A stretch of 64,000 nt of DNA from an uncultured Pelagibacteraceae bacterium. Lineage in GTDB: Bacteria; Pseudomonadota; Alphaproteobacteria; Pelagibacterales; Pelagibacteraceae. This document shows positions 16,417 through 24,474 of the stretch, piece after piece. Made by a program: the position numbers and the translations under genes. How positions within the stretch are numbered: the stretch's first letter is position 1; each line of letters begins with the position of its first letter. The notes under the pieces were generated by a model. That model was not told where the DNA came from and did no database searches. It saw only the letters and a program-made list of their open reading frames with translations. The stretch covers positions 62,001 through 126,000 of the forward strand of contig CACGNQ010000001.1 in NCBI GenBank assembly GCA_902574525.1. Reading direction: 5' to 3'.

Positions 16417-18456
16417 CTAAAAATCTTTACAAATTCTAAGCGAATCATATATCGCAGCATGAATGTTCCTGCTAGATATAGCATCACCTACCCTGAATAA
16501 AAAGAAGTCACCTTTTTTATTTTTGATAATTTCTTTATTCAATCCTTTGATTAACGATTTATAGTCAACCTGACCTAAATTTTTAGATTGATCTTTTAAT
16601 TCAAAATATAAATCATCTACTGGAGATGTGCCGTGTTCAACAATAACTTGGGAAGTTTCTTTTTCAAAAGTTAAATCTGAGTAATCTGAACTTATTTTTA
16701 CACCTAATCTATTACCTTTTCTAAATACACTTTTTACTCTACTGTTGAGAGATATTTTAACATTTTTTTCATAAAAATTTTTTCCATAAGGAACAAAATT
16801 CATTCCACCAATATCAGGAGAAAAAAATCTTTCTGGAGTTACAATTTCTAATTTAGAAGTTTCACTTGAAATCATCTCAGCAGCTTGTAATCCTGGATAA
16901 TTTCCTCCATCATCATAAAGTACTACATCATCTTCTATATTTACGTTGCCTGATAAAATATCCCATGTTGATACAACTAGATCTGATCCTTCATTTAAAA
17001 TATCAGTATTAGGTATTCCACCAGTCGCTATAATAACTATATCTGGTTTTTCTGATAATATTTCTTCCTTAGATGCAAATGAGTTGAAATTAAATTTAAC
17101 TTTATTTGCTTCGCAAATATTAATTCTCCAATCTATAATTCCAGCCATATCCTTTCTTCTTTTTGATCTAGTGATCAAATTTATTTGTCCGCCTGGTTTA
17201 TCTGATGCTTCAAAGACTGTCACTGAGTGTCCTTGCTCAGAGCAAACTCTTGCTGCTTCAAGACCTGCTGGACCTGCTCCGACAATTGTTATTTTTTTTA
17301 AACCACTCACTTTTTTTTTAAGCAAATGTGGCATGGACATTTCTCTACCAGTTGCTGGATTGTGGATACACAGAGTATCTTTCCCTTCATAAATTCTATC
17401 TAAACAATAAGTAGCCCCTACACATGGTCTTATCTTTTCCTCTTCTTTGTTAATTAATTTTTTTATTATATAGGGATCTGCTATATGTGCTCTTGTCATT
17501 CCAACCATATCTAGTTTGCCACTTTCTATTGCGTATCTTGCAGTTGAAATGTCGTTTATTTTTGAAGCGTGAAATATTGGAATATTAACCATCTTCTTTA
17601 CTTCTCCAGCAAAATCTAAATGAGGTGCGGTGGGCATTCCTTGAATTGGTATCACTTTTGTTAAGGCTGGATCAGTATCAATATGTCCTTTAATAATATT
17701 TAAAAAATCTATTTTACCAGTGGAATTTATTTTTTTTACAATTTCAAAACCTTCCTTTTTAGATAAGCCAATTTTCCAATCTTCATCAGCAACCATTCTC
17801 ATTCCAACTATAAAATCTGATCCAACTCGTGAACGTACTGAATCTATTACCTTCATAGAAAAAGCAATTCTATTATCTATGTTGCCCCCAAATTCATCTT
17901 TTCTTTTATTAGTTGCTGGTGACCAAAAAGAATCTAGTAGATGACCATAAGCCTCTATTTCAACCCCATCTAATCCAGCTTCCTTCATTCGCTCAGCGGC
18001 CAATCCATAGTCATTAATAATTCTTTCAATATCCCAATCTTCTGCCTCTTTTGGAAAAGATCTGTGAGCTGGTTCTCTTAAAGGGGATGCTGAAAGCACA
18101 GGCAACCAATCTGAATGATTCCAGTTTGTTCTTCTGCCTAAGTGAGTAATTTGTATCATTACTTTTGTATCGTATTCATGGCACTCATTTGTTAATTTTT
18201 TTAGCCATGGGATGATTTCATCTTTGTATGCGTGAAGATTATTATAAGCTGGTGGTGAGTCCTCTGAAACAACTGCACTACCTGCGGTCATTGTTAAAGC
18301 TATTCCTCCTTTTGCTCTTTCAACATGATAAAATCTATATTTATCCTTAGGCAAACCGTCTTCTGCATAAGAAGGTTCATGCGCAGATAGCATTACTCTG
18401 TTTTTTAAATTTAAATTTCTTATTTTTAAAGGCTGCAAAAGTGGGTCATTCTTCAT
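16417..18456 (-). CDS. OYE/TMADH-type FMN, Fe-S, FAD oxidoreductase (N-methylproline demethylase-like)
   Basis: The 679-aa protein joins an old-yellow-enzyme TIM barrel (residues 1-335), an Fe-S segment (345-363), and an FAD/NAD-type domain beginning ITIVGAGPAGLEAARV (about 389-404). This is the trimethylamine dehydrogenase, dimethylamine dehydrogenase and 2,4-dienoyl-CoA reductase architecture. The segment CVGATYC...C resembles proteins annotated as N-methylproline (stachydrine) demethylase. Only three of the four TMADH cluster cysteines are visible. It sits 7 nt after bhmt, whose product is dimethylglycine, so N-demethylation of dimethylglycine or a similar betaine is a reasonable guess. 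It should be cytosolic. Confidence 0.8.
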   Translation of the reverse strand: MKNDPLLQPLKIRNLNLKNRVMLSAHEPSYAEDGLPKDKYRFYHVERAKGGIALTMTAGSAVVSEDSPPAYNNLHAYKDEIIPWLKKLTNECHEYDTKVMIQITHLGRRTNWNHSDWLPVLSASPLREPAHRSFPKEAEDWDIERIINDYGLAAERMKEAGLDGVEIEAYGHLLDSFWSPATNKRKDEFGGNIDNRIAFSMKVIDSVRSRVGSDFIVGMRMVADEDWKIGLSKKEGFEIVKKINSTGKIDFLNIIKGHIDTDPALTKVIPIQGMPTAPHLDFAGEVKKMVNIPIFHASKINDISTARYAIESGKLDMVGMTRAHIADPYIIKKLINKEEEKIRPCVGATYCLDRIYEGKDTLCIHNPATGREMSMPHLLKKKVSGLKKITIVGAGPAGLEAARVCSEQGHSVTVFEASDKPGGQINLITRSKRRKDMAGIIDWRINICEANKVKFNFNSFASKEEILSEKPDIVIIATGGIPNTDILNEGSDLVVSTWDILSGNVNIEDDVVLYDDGGNYPGLQAAEMISSETSKLEIVTPERFFSPDIGGMNFVPYGKNFYEKNVKISLNSRVKSVFRKGNRLGVKISSDYSDLTFEKETSQVIVEHGTSPVDDLYFELKDQSKNLGQVDYKSLIKGLNKEIIKNKKGDFFLFRVGDAISSRNIHAAIYDSLRICKDF

Positions 18457-18463
18457 AAAAAAA

Positions 18464-19504
18464 TTAATATTTAATTTCTTTATTAACTTTTTTTAAAGAT
18501 TTATCTGTGCCATGGTGAAAGTGTTTTGTCATATCTGGTGAGTACTTACTTGAGATTGGTTTTTTACCAACTGCTAAAGCCATTTCTCTTACATGATGAG
18601 GTTCGGCTCCACAGCAAATCCCAATAAAATTTATATTTTGTTGCACGCAATCTTTTGCAAATTCAGCCATTTCAAATCTATTACAATATAAATTATCTAG
18701 CGCTATTGGGAATGCGTTATCACCTGGTATGCAATCGCACTGATTATCTTTTATATTTAAAAAAGTTGGATCCTTTTCTGTAGTTCTATATGGAACAGGT
18801 AACCCCGCTACATGGCATGAAACATTCTTTCTTATATCCTTTAAATGTTTCATCGTCATGTCTGGACCTCTATAACAATTTAAACCAACCACATCTGCAC
18901 CAAGATCTTCTATTATTTTGCAAGCGTCCACCACAGAGTATCCGTCTCTAGTTTTTTCACCTCTTGGAATTGCATAATTAGCTACAGCAATTAAACCCTC
19001 ATCCTTAATTGCTTTTAAAGCTATTTTCATTTCCTCGACCCAACTTATAGTTTCTGCTACTATAAAATCCACTCCCGCTTCTTTGGCCCATTTTACTTGT
19101 TCCTCATACATGTTTTGACACTCTATAAATGAATTTTTATCATTAGGATCAAAAATATTGGTATTGGCGACATCACCACAGACCATAAGATCTAAATCTT
19201 TAAAACTATCCTTTGCATCATTAGCAATTTTCAAAGCATTTTTTTGGAGTGGTTCTAATAAATCTTCTTTTCCTATAATTCTTAATTTTTCTCTATGACC
19301 ATAATAAGTAAATGCTTGAACAACGTCTGAACCTGCTCTTATAAATTCTTTGTGAAGTTGACTAACTACTTCAGGGTGTTCTAGGACAACTTCGGGTACA
19401 AATGCTCCAGCAGATAAATAACCTCTTCTTTCCATTGCAAAGAGGTAACCTTCGGCACAAATTATTGGGCCTTCATTTAATCTAGTGAGTAAATCTTTTT
19501 TCAT
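18464..19504 (-). CDS. bhmt: Betaine-homocysteine S-methyltransferase family
   Basis: The 346-aa protein has the zinc/thiol methyltransferase layout: GLNCYRGPDM near residue 203 holds the first zinc Cys, and FIGICCGAEPHHVREMA near 296-312 holds the paired Cys. It transfers a methyl group from glycine betaine to homocysteine, giving methionine and dimethylglycine. The length fits the betaine-specific branch, and the divergent neighbour is a betaine-type binding protein. It heads an operon with an N-demethylase-like flavoprotein, a methyltransferase and a kinase. No convincing SAM riboswitch is seen upstream. Other homocysteine methyltransferases are the main alternative. Confidence 0.85.
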   Translation of the reverse strand: MKKDLLTRLNEGPIICAEGYLFAMERRGYLSAGAFVPEVVLEHPEVVSQLHKEFIRAGSDVVQAFTYYGHREKLRIIGKEDLLEPLQKNALKIANDAKDSFKDLDLMVCGDVANTNIFDPNDKNSFIECQNMYEEQVKWAKEAGVDFIVAETISWVEEMKIALKAIKDEGLIAVANYAIPRGEKTRDGYSVVDACKIIEDLGADVVGLNCYRGPDMTMKHLKDIRKNVSCHVAGLPVPYRTTEKDPTFLNIKDNQCDCIPGDNAFPIALDNLYCNRFEMAEFAKDCVQQNINFIGICCGAEPHHVREMALAVGKKPISSKYSPDMTKHFHHGTDKSLKKVNKEIKY

Positions 19505-19560
19505 ACCACCCTTTAATTAAAATAATGTTACATCCAATTTTATCCCTCTAAAAGACAATT

Positions 19561-19583
19561 TTGATACAACTCAAAGTTGATAC
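19561..19583. repeat. Direct repeat TTGATAC x2 in the bhmt / betaine transporter intergenic region
   Basis: TTGATAC occurs at 19561-19567 and 19577-19583, 16 nt start to start. The two copies enclose a small inverted repeat, CAACTCAAAGTTG. The element lies mid-way in the 140-base gap between divergent bhmt and the binding-protein gene. It could be an operator serving both directions, and the second copy could also act as a -35 element for the + strand operon. No regulator gene adjoins it. Confidence 0.35.
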
Positions 19584-19644
19584 TAGTTTGCATTTTAATT
19601 TCAATGTGTTCTAATTAAGCATTAAATATAAACACGGAGATAAA

Positions 19645-20655
19645 ATGAATATAAAAAGAATACTACTTTCTGCTCTAGTTATTTTAGGTTTCACTTCTTT
19701 TAGTGGAATTGCAAATGCTGCTTGTGGAAAGATATCAATTGCTAACATGAACTGGGCTTCTGCTAACTTCATGGCTGAGGTTGATAAAATTATACTAGAA
19801 AAAGGATATGGCTGTGATGTTGAATTAGTGCCTGGTGCAACTATGCCAACATTTACATCTATGCAAGAAAAAGGTGAACCAGATATAGCTCCTGAGTTTT
19901 GGGCTAATGCTGCAATTGTTGAATTAGAAAAAGCTGTATCTGAAGGAAAACTTCACTCAATAAACAAGGCTCCTATTACTGGTTTAGGTGAAGGATGGTG
20001 GGTATTACCTGCTACTTTAGAAAAGCATCCAGAATTAACTACTGCTGATGCAATTTTAAAAAGACCTGATCTATTTCCACACCCTGAAGATCCATCAAAA
20101 GGTGGATTTCATATTTGCCCTCCAGGATGGAACTGTGAATTAAGTAACAGAAACCATTATAGAGCTTGGGAAATGGAAAAAAAAGGTTGGAAGATTGTTG
20201 AAACTGGTTCAGCAGCTGGACTTGATGGTTCAATTGCTAAAGCTGCCGAAAGAGGTGAAAACTGGTTTGGTTACTATTGGTCACCAACAGCTTTAATTGG
20301 AAAATACGGAATGATAGCTGTTGATATGGGTGAATACGCTGGAAAAGATAACTGGGATAATTGTTTATCAAAACCAGAACAAGAATGTGCTAACCCTAAA
20401 AAATCTTCATGGGTTAAATCAGAAGTTTTCACTGTAGCTACTGATAACTATAAAAAAACTGCTGGAAAAGATGGTATGAATTATCTTAAGAAAAGAGTTT
20501 ATCCTGGTCCAGTAATGAACGGCATGTTAGTTTGGATGGGAGAAAACCAAGCTGAAGGTGCAGATGCTGCGATAGAGTTCCTTAAAACTCAAGAAGACGT
20601 TTGGTCTAAATGGGTATCTGGAAAAGCAAAAAAAGCTATAAAAGCATCACTATAA
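19645..20655 (+). CDS. Glycine betaine/proline-type ABC transporter substrate-binding protein
   Basis: The 336-aa protein has a signal peptide ending GIANAACGK. The mature part matches the OpuAC/ProX fold: NMNWASANFMAEVDKIIL at the start, the Trp-rich EFWANA (about residue 90), GEGWWVLP near 114, and a terminal EDVWSKWVSGK. Aromatic residues such as these build the cage for quaternary ammonium groups. It lies in the periplasm and feeds the permease encoded next. No ATPase gene follows. A strong stem-loop just after the stop would favour more of this transcript than of the permease. Exact ligand is inferred (betaine or a related methylated compound). Confidence 0.88.
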   Translation: MNIKRILLSALVILGFTSFSGIANAACGKISIANMNWASANFMAEVDKIILEKGYGCDVELVPGATMPTFTSMQEKGEPDIAPEFWANAAIVELEKAVSEGKLHSINKAPITGLGEGWWVLPATLEKHPELTTADAILKRPDLFPHPEDPSKGGFHICPPGWNCELSNRNHYRAWEMEKKGWKIVETGSAAGLDGSIAKAAERGENWFGYYWSPTALIGKYGMIAVDMGEYAGKDNWDNCLSKPEQECANPKKSSWVKSEVFTVATDNYKKTAGKDGMNYLKKRVYPGPVMNGMLVWMGENQAEGADAAIEFLKTQEDVWSKWVSGKAKKAIKASL

Positions 20656-20668
20656 TAATGTAAATTAT

Positions 20669-20696
20669 CTGAACCCGTTTAAAATAACGGGTTCAG
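20669..20696 (+). terminator. Stem-loop between binding protein and permease genes
   Basis: An 11-bp perfect stem CTGAACCCGTT / AACGGGTTCAG encloses the 6-nt loop TAAAAT. No U-run follows, so it is more likely a partial terminator or an mRNA-stabilising hairpin than a full stop. That would give excess binding protein over permease. Confidence 0.7.
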
Positions 20697-20707
20697 AACA
20701 AAATTTT

Positions 20708-21595
20708 ATGGATTTCTTAAATAATATTCCCGAAATGGATCGTACCGCTTTAAGAGAATTAAAGAAGGGAATAGATTTAAGTTTTAAAGAATTTTCAAGA
20801 GCTTATGGAGACGGGATTGAAAGTTTTTTTGATCCTCTTTTATATTTTTTAATTTGGTTGGAAAAATTATTAGTAACTAGCCCATGGCCAATTGTAATTG
20901 GGGTTTTTGGTTTATTAGCATGGATTGGATCAAGGAGTGTTAAACTAGTAATTGGAACAATGATATGTTTTGTTATTATTGGATATTTTGGAATGTGGAA
21001 GAACTGTATGGCAACAGTAGCTATAATTTCAGTTTCAACATTAGTCTGTATTGTTGTGGGTATACCAATTGGAGTTTTAATGTCTAAATCTGATAGAGCA
21101 GAAAAAACTATTTTACCAATTTTAGATATGATGCAAACTATACCAAGTTTCGTTTATTTAATTCCAATTATCATGTTGTTAGGAATTGGCAAAGTACCAG
21201 GTTTATTAGCTGTATGTATATATGCCCTTCCTCCAATTGTTCGGTTAACTAACTTAGGAATAAGGGAGGTTGATAAAGAAACCCTCGAAGCAAGTGAAGC
21301 ATTTGGGGCAACTCCATTACAAAAGTTAAAATCTGTACAAATCCCATTGTCGCTTCCAACGATATTTGCTGGAATAAATCAAACTATAATGATGGCTTTA
21401 GCAATGGTAGTGATAGCTTCTATGATTGGTGTGAAAGGTTTAGGTATACCAATTCTCCAATCTATTTCTAACCAATATTTGGCCCTCGGGATGATGAATG
21501 GTCTAGCAATTGTAGCCCTAGCAATAATTTTTGACAGGGTAACTCAAAAATACGGACAAAGGATCCAAAAACACAGGGGTCAAAACAAAAAGTAA
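20708..21595 (+). CDS. Betaine/proline-type ABC transporter permease
   Basis: The 295-aa inner-membrane protein has about six hydrophobic segments. It carries the ATPase-coupling EAA loop in VDKETLEASEAFGATPLQKLKSV (about residues 189-211), typical of OpuAB/ProW. A soluble N-terminal part (about 45 aa) precedes the first membrane span. It pairs with the binding protein 52 nt upstream. The usual ATPase gene is missing here; the nearest ProV-type ATPase is at 46852-47889 and may be shared. Confidence 0.88.
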   Translation: MDFLNNIPEMDRTALRELKKGIDLSFKEFSRAYGDGIESFFDPLLYFLIWLEKLLVTSPWPIVIGVFGLLAWIGSRSVKLVIGTMICFVIIGYFGMWKNCMATVAIISVSTLVCIVVGIPIGVLMSKSDRAEKTILPILDMMQTIPSFVYLIPIIMLLGIGKVPGLLAVCIYALPPIVRLTNLGIREVDKETLEASEAFGATPLQKLKSVQIPLSLPTIFAGINQTIMMALAMVVIASMIGVKGLGIPILQSISNQYLALGMMNGLAIVALAIIFDRVTQKYGQRIQKHRGQNKK

Positions 21596-21637
21596 GCTGT
21601 TTCAATTTGATCTCAAATTTTTATAGACAGCTTTTAT
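21594..21637 (+). terminator. Possible terminator hairpin after the permease gene
   Basis: AAGCTGT at 21594-21600 pairs with ACAGCTT at 21627-21633, followed by TTAT. An inner AATTTGA / TCAAATT arm lies between them. The weak U-run makes efficiency uncertain, and read-through into the MetF-like gene is possible. Confidence 0.4.
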
Positions 21638-21659
21638 AAAATAAATAAGTATCCGTTTA

Positions 21660-22388
21660 ATGAATTTTTCTTTAGAAATTAGTCCTAAAACTGATTTGGA
21701 AACTTTGCCTTCTCTAAAAGATGTTTATATAACCATGCTGCCAGGTGGAGACTACAAAGATACGGCAAAACAAGCAGTAAATTTAGTTAAAAGTGGCTAT
21801 AACCCAATACCTCATTTTCCAGCAAGATCCATTGAGACTGAAACACAACTTAAAGACTACATTTCAATTTGTAAAGACGGAGGTGTAAAACAAGCACTTA
21901 TCATAGGTGGGAGCAGAGAACCTATCGGTAAATTTGATAGCTCAATCCAGCTTCTTGAGACAGGTTATTTTGAGAAGATGAAGATAGGAATTGCTGGACA
22001 TCCAGAGGGGAGTCCTGATATATCGGATTCTAAATTAGAAAAAGCAATGGAAGATAAAAAGCCTTACGCTGATTATATAGTCACACAGTGGTTGATGGAT
22101 CCACAGCTAATAATTGACTTTATATCAAAACAATCAGTACCAGTTCATGTAGGAATTACTGGGCCACTTAAAATAACAAGCTTAATAAAATTTGCTAATA
22201 TTGTTGGTGCAAAAAATTCCATAAATTTTCTTAAATCTAACTTTAGTAAGGCATTAGATTTAATGAAACCTAAAGACCCTAATGAATTAATTGGGAAATT
22301 AAAAATGCATACTGATTTTTTTCACATTTATACATTCGGCGGCTTGAAGGAAACAAACAAGTGGTTGGAGGAAAATAAATATGTCTAA
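21660..22388 (+). CDS. Methylenetetrahydrofolate reductase-like (MetF superfamily) protein
   Basis: The 242-aa protein resembles the MTHFR TIM barrel, with NPIPHFPARSIETETQL near residues 44-60 and ALIIGGSREPIGKFDSSIQLL near 80-100, as in MetF. It is shorter than MetF (about 290 aa), and no second metF lies in the window to compare. It overlaps the next gene, a GcvT-fold demethylase, by 8 nt. In THF-dependent demethylation systems a MetF partner reoxidises the 5-methyl-THF formed. I infer that role here: C1 recovery after methyl transfer from an unknown donor. Confidence 0.65.
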   Translation: MNFSLEISPKTDLETLPSLKDVYITMLPGGDYKDTAKQAVNLVKSGYNPIPHFPARSIETETQLKDYISICKDGGVKQALIIGGSREPIGKFDSSIQLLETGYFEKMKIGIAGHPEGSPDISDSKLEKAMEDKKPYADYIVTQWLMDPQLIIDFISKQSVPVHVGITGPLKITSLIKFANIVGAKNSINFLKSNFSKALDLMKPKDPNELIGKLKMHTDFFHIYTFGGLKETNKWLEENKYV

Positions 22389-23736
22389 AGAATTTGATTA
22401 TTCAAAAATGAAACATGCAACGTCTGTAAATCAATCAGATCGACAGGTACCTTATAATTTAAGACAAAGTGGTCCGACAAAAGTTGAGCTACTAATTTCA
22501 ACACGAGTTAGAAAATCACCTTATTGGCATTTGTCAATGAGAGCAGGTTGTTGGAGAGCCACAGTATACAATCGTATTTATCATCCAAGAGGATATGTAA
22601 GAGGAAAAAATGGTGCGATGGTAGAATATAATTCAATTAAAAATGATGTAACAATGTGGAATGTTGCAGTAGAAAGACAAATAAGAGTAAAGGGACGTGA
22701 CGCTGAAAAATTTGTTAATTATGTAATTACAAGAGATGCTACTAAAATCTCACCAATGCGTGCAAGATACGTAATCTTGTGTAACTATAAAGGTGGTGTT
22801 TTAAATGACCCAATACTTTTAAGAATATCTAAAGACGAATTTTGGTTTAGTTTATCAGACAGTGATATCGGACTTTATTTGCAAGGAGTAAATGCAAACA
22901 AAAAGTTTAAATGTGAAATTGATGAAATAGATTCTTGTCCTGTTCAAATACAGGGGCCAAAAGCATTGGCGTTAATGAAAGATCTTATAGGGAGACAAGT
23001 TAAATTAGATAATATGCCATACTACGGTTTAGCAAAAGCGAAAGTTGGTGGTAGACCATGCATAATTTCTCAAACTGGTTTTTCAGGTGAAGCTGGATAT
23101 GAAATATATTTATATAATGCAACTAAGTATGCTGATGATATGTGGAATGCAGTATTAAAAGCTGGTAAAAAACATAAATTAAGAGTTATTGCACCAGCAC
23201 ACCATAGAAGAATTCAAGCTGGTATTCTCTCGTGGGGTCAGGATTTAGATCATGAGCATAATCCTTTTCAATGTAATCTTGGATATCAAGTATCATTATC
23301 TGGTAAGGGTGAGTGGAAGAAAAAAGCTAATTACGTAGGAAAAGAAGCGCTTGAAAAAATGGGAAAAAAATTAAAAGCTGGAAAGAAACCTTATAAACTA
23401 CAGCTGGTTGGTTTGGAATTAGGCGGAAAACCAATTAAAGAATATGCACCAGATTTTTGGTTGATTTCTAAAGCTAGTGGTGGAAAACCAGTCGGATTTA
23501 TAACTTCTCCTTGGTATCATCCTGAAAAAGGAACCAATATTGCTATGGGATATGTTCCATATGATGGTACTAAAAATCATAATGGATTTCCAAAAGGAAA
23601 AGTTGGTTCAAAATATAAAGTACATCTACCTAAGAAATATTCTATTAAACCAGGTAAACCTGTAGACGCAGTAGTTGTAGATATTCCATTTACAGACTCA
23701 CACCACGCAAATACTAGAGAAGTAGTCAAAGGTTAA
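22381..23736 (+). CDS. GcvT-fold tetrahydrofolate-dependent methyltransferase, DmdA-like paralogue
   Basis: The 451-aa protein contains a GCV_T domain (about residues 80-330: NVAVERQIRVKGRDAEKF, SDSDIGLYLQG, IQGPKALALMK, SGEAGYEIYLYNA) and a GCV_T C-terminal barrel. Several of these segments follow the DMSP demethylase DmdA more closely than GcvT. It is longer than DmdA (about 370 aa), with roughly 45 extra N-terminal residues (rich in basic residues) and loops near the end. No other gcv genes are present. It lies in a betaine-transporter operon and overlaps a MetF-like gene, so an N-methyl or S-methyl osmolyte is the likely donor. A DmdA assignment is not justified without substrate-site comparison. 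Confidence 0.75.
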   Translation: MSKEFDYSKMKHATSVNQSDRQVPYNLRQSGPTKVELLISTRVRKSPYWHLSMRAGCWRATVYNRIYHPRGYVRGKNGAMVEYNSIKNDVTMWNVAVERQIRVKGRDAEKFVNYVITRDATKISPMRARYVILCNYKGGVLNDPILLRISKDEFWFSLSDSDIGLYLQGVNANKKFKCEIDEIDSCPVQIQGPKALALMKDLIGRQVKLDNMPYYGLAKAKVGGRPCIISQTGFSGEAGYEIYLYNATKYADDMWNAVLKAGKKHKLRVIAPAHHRRIQAGILSWGQDLDHEHNPFQCNLGYQVSLSGKGEWKKKANYVGKEALEKMGKKLKAGKKPYKLQLVGLELGGKPIKEYAPDFWLISKASGGKPVGFITSPWYHPEKGTNIAMGYVPYDGTKNHNGFPKGKVGSKYKVHLPKKYSIKPGKPVDAVVVDIPFTDSHHANTREVVKG

Positions 23737-23745
23737 ATTATTATT

Positions 23746-23774
23746 TGAGGAGCGGATATACCGCTCCTCATTTT
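23746..23774 (+). terminator. Rho-independent terminator after the DmdA-like gene
   Basis: A 10-bp stem TGAGGAGCGG / CCGCTCCTCA with loop ATATA is followed by TTTT. The stem is unusually GC-rich for this DNA. It ends the transporter/demethylase operon; the YIP1 gene begins 6 nt later. Confidence 0.85.
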
Positions 23775-23779
23775 AAATT

Positions 23780-24325
23780 ATGTTTGCAGTATTTTTAGAT
23801 ATAGTTTTCAGATCTTTAAAGTTAGATAAAGCTCTTTATTCAGATAACAAATATTTTGGTGAAGCAGCTATATATTTTGCCGGTTTGATTATGATCCTAG
23901 AAGGTGTTGCAGGAGCAATAGCTGCTAATAGCATAGTCAAGACATCAATAGGTCTATCTGGACTTACTGCAATTCTAACATGGTTTGTCTGGGCTTTATT
24001 AATTTTTGTAATTGGAGTTAAATTATTTCCGGACAAAAATAGTAAAATTCCATTTAAAAAAATTTTAATCGGGGTTGGTTATGCCCATGCGCCTGGATTA
24101 ATTAGATTTTTTGCGGTAACACCTGATTTAGTATTACCAGTAATATTTTTAACCCAGTTTTGGATTTTTGCATCACTGATTATATCAACAAAACATGTTT
24201 TAGGGCTTAAATCTAATCTTAAGTCTTTTGGGATAATTTTTTTAGCATTTTTAATTATCGCGTTTTTATCAGTCTCATTTGTAATTAGTAGAATGAACGC
24301 ATTACCAATAAGTACGATAAGTTAA
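23780..24325 (+). CDS. YIP1-family membrane protein
   Basis: The 181-aa protein has about five hydrophobic segments and the YIP1-like GVGYAHAPGLIRFFA (about residues 98-112). YIP1-type bacterial proteins are inner-membrane proteins of unknown role. It starts just after a strong terminator, so it may depend on read-through or its own promoter. Its stop overlaps by 4 nt the stop of the small convergent CDS at 24322-24474. Confidence 0.7.
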   Translation: MFAVFLDIVFRSLKLDKALYSDNKYFGEAAIYFAGLIMILEGVAGAIAANSIVKTSIGLSGLTAILTWFVWALLIFVIGVKLFPDKNSKIPFKKILIGVGYAHAPGLIRFFAVTPDLVLPVIFLTQFWIFASLIISTKHVLGLKSNLKSFGIIFLAFLIIAFLSVSFVISRMNALPISTIS

Positions 24326-24474
24326 ATTGGGAAGATAGTTTTTGAAACTCGACAAGACTTACAAATTTTAAAACCTGTTAAGATTAGATTTTCTCTTACA
24401 CTTTCATCTATTTTCTTACATTCTTCACACTTATCATCAATATCTTCTAAATTTAATTTTTGCTCCTCAGTCAT
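24322..24474 (-). CDS. Small CxxC-CxxC protein (50 aa), not in the ORF track
   Basis: Translating the - strand from ATG at 24474 gives 50 aa starting MTEEQKLNLEDIDD. It contains CEEC near residue 16 and CKSC near residue 38, a spacing suited to a small zinc-ribbon or rubredoxin-like metal site. The start lies inside the end of the DUF3726-like gene (8-nt overlap), as expected for coupled translation. It is the last gene of the run dipeptidase, 553-aa protein, DUF3726-like protein. Function is unknown; a small metal-binding accessory protein is my inference. Confidence 0.65.
   Translation of the reverse strand: MTEEQKLNLEDIDDKCEECKKIDESVRENLILTGFKICKSCRVSKTIFPI

Noticed and set aside
16946-17392. 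148-aa + strand ORF inside the TMADH-like gene
   Set aside because: It is antisense to a conserved coding region, has no domain and is a shadow of the real gene.
19505-19640. SAM-V or SAM-II riboswitch in the bhmt leader
   Set aside because: Such riboswitches are known upstream of bhmt in SAR11, but I could not find the expected conserved core on the - strand here. Only the TTGATAC repeats and a small inverted repeat are visible.
22381-23736. Annotating the GcvT-fold protein as DMSP demethylase dmdA
   Set aside because: Length, extra N-terminus and context differ from DmdA; similarity in several blocks is not enough to claim the DMSP substrate.
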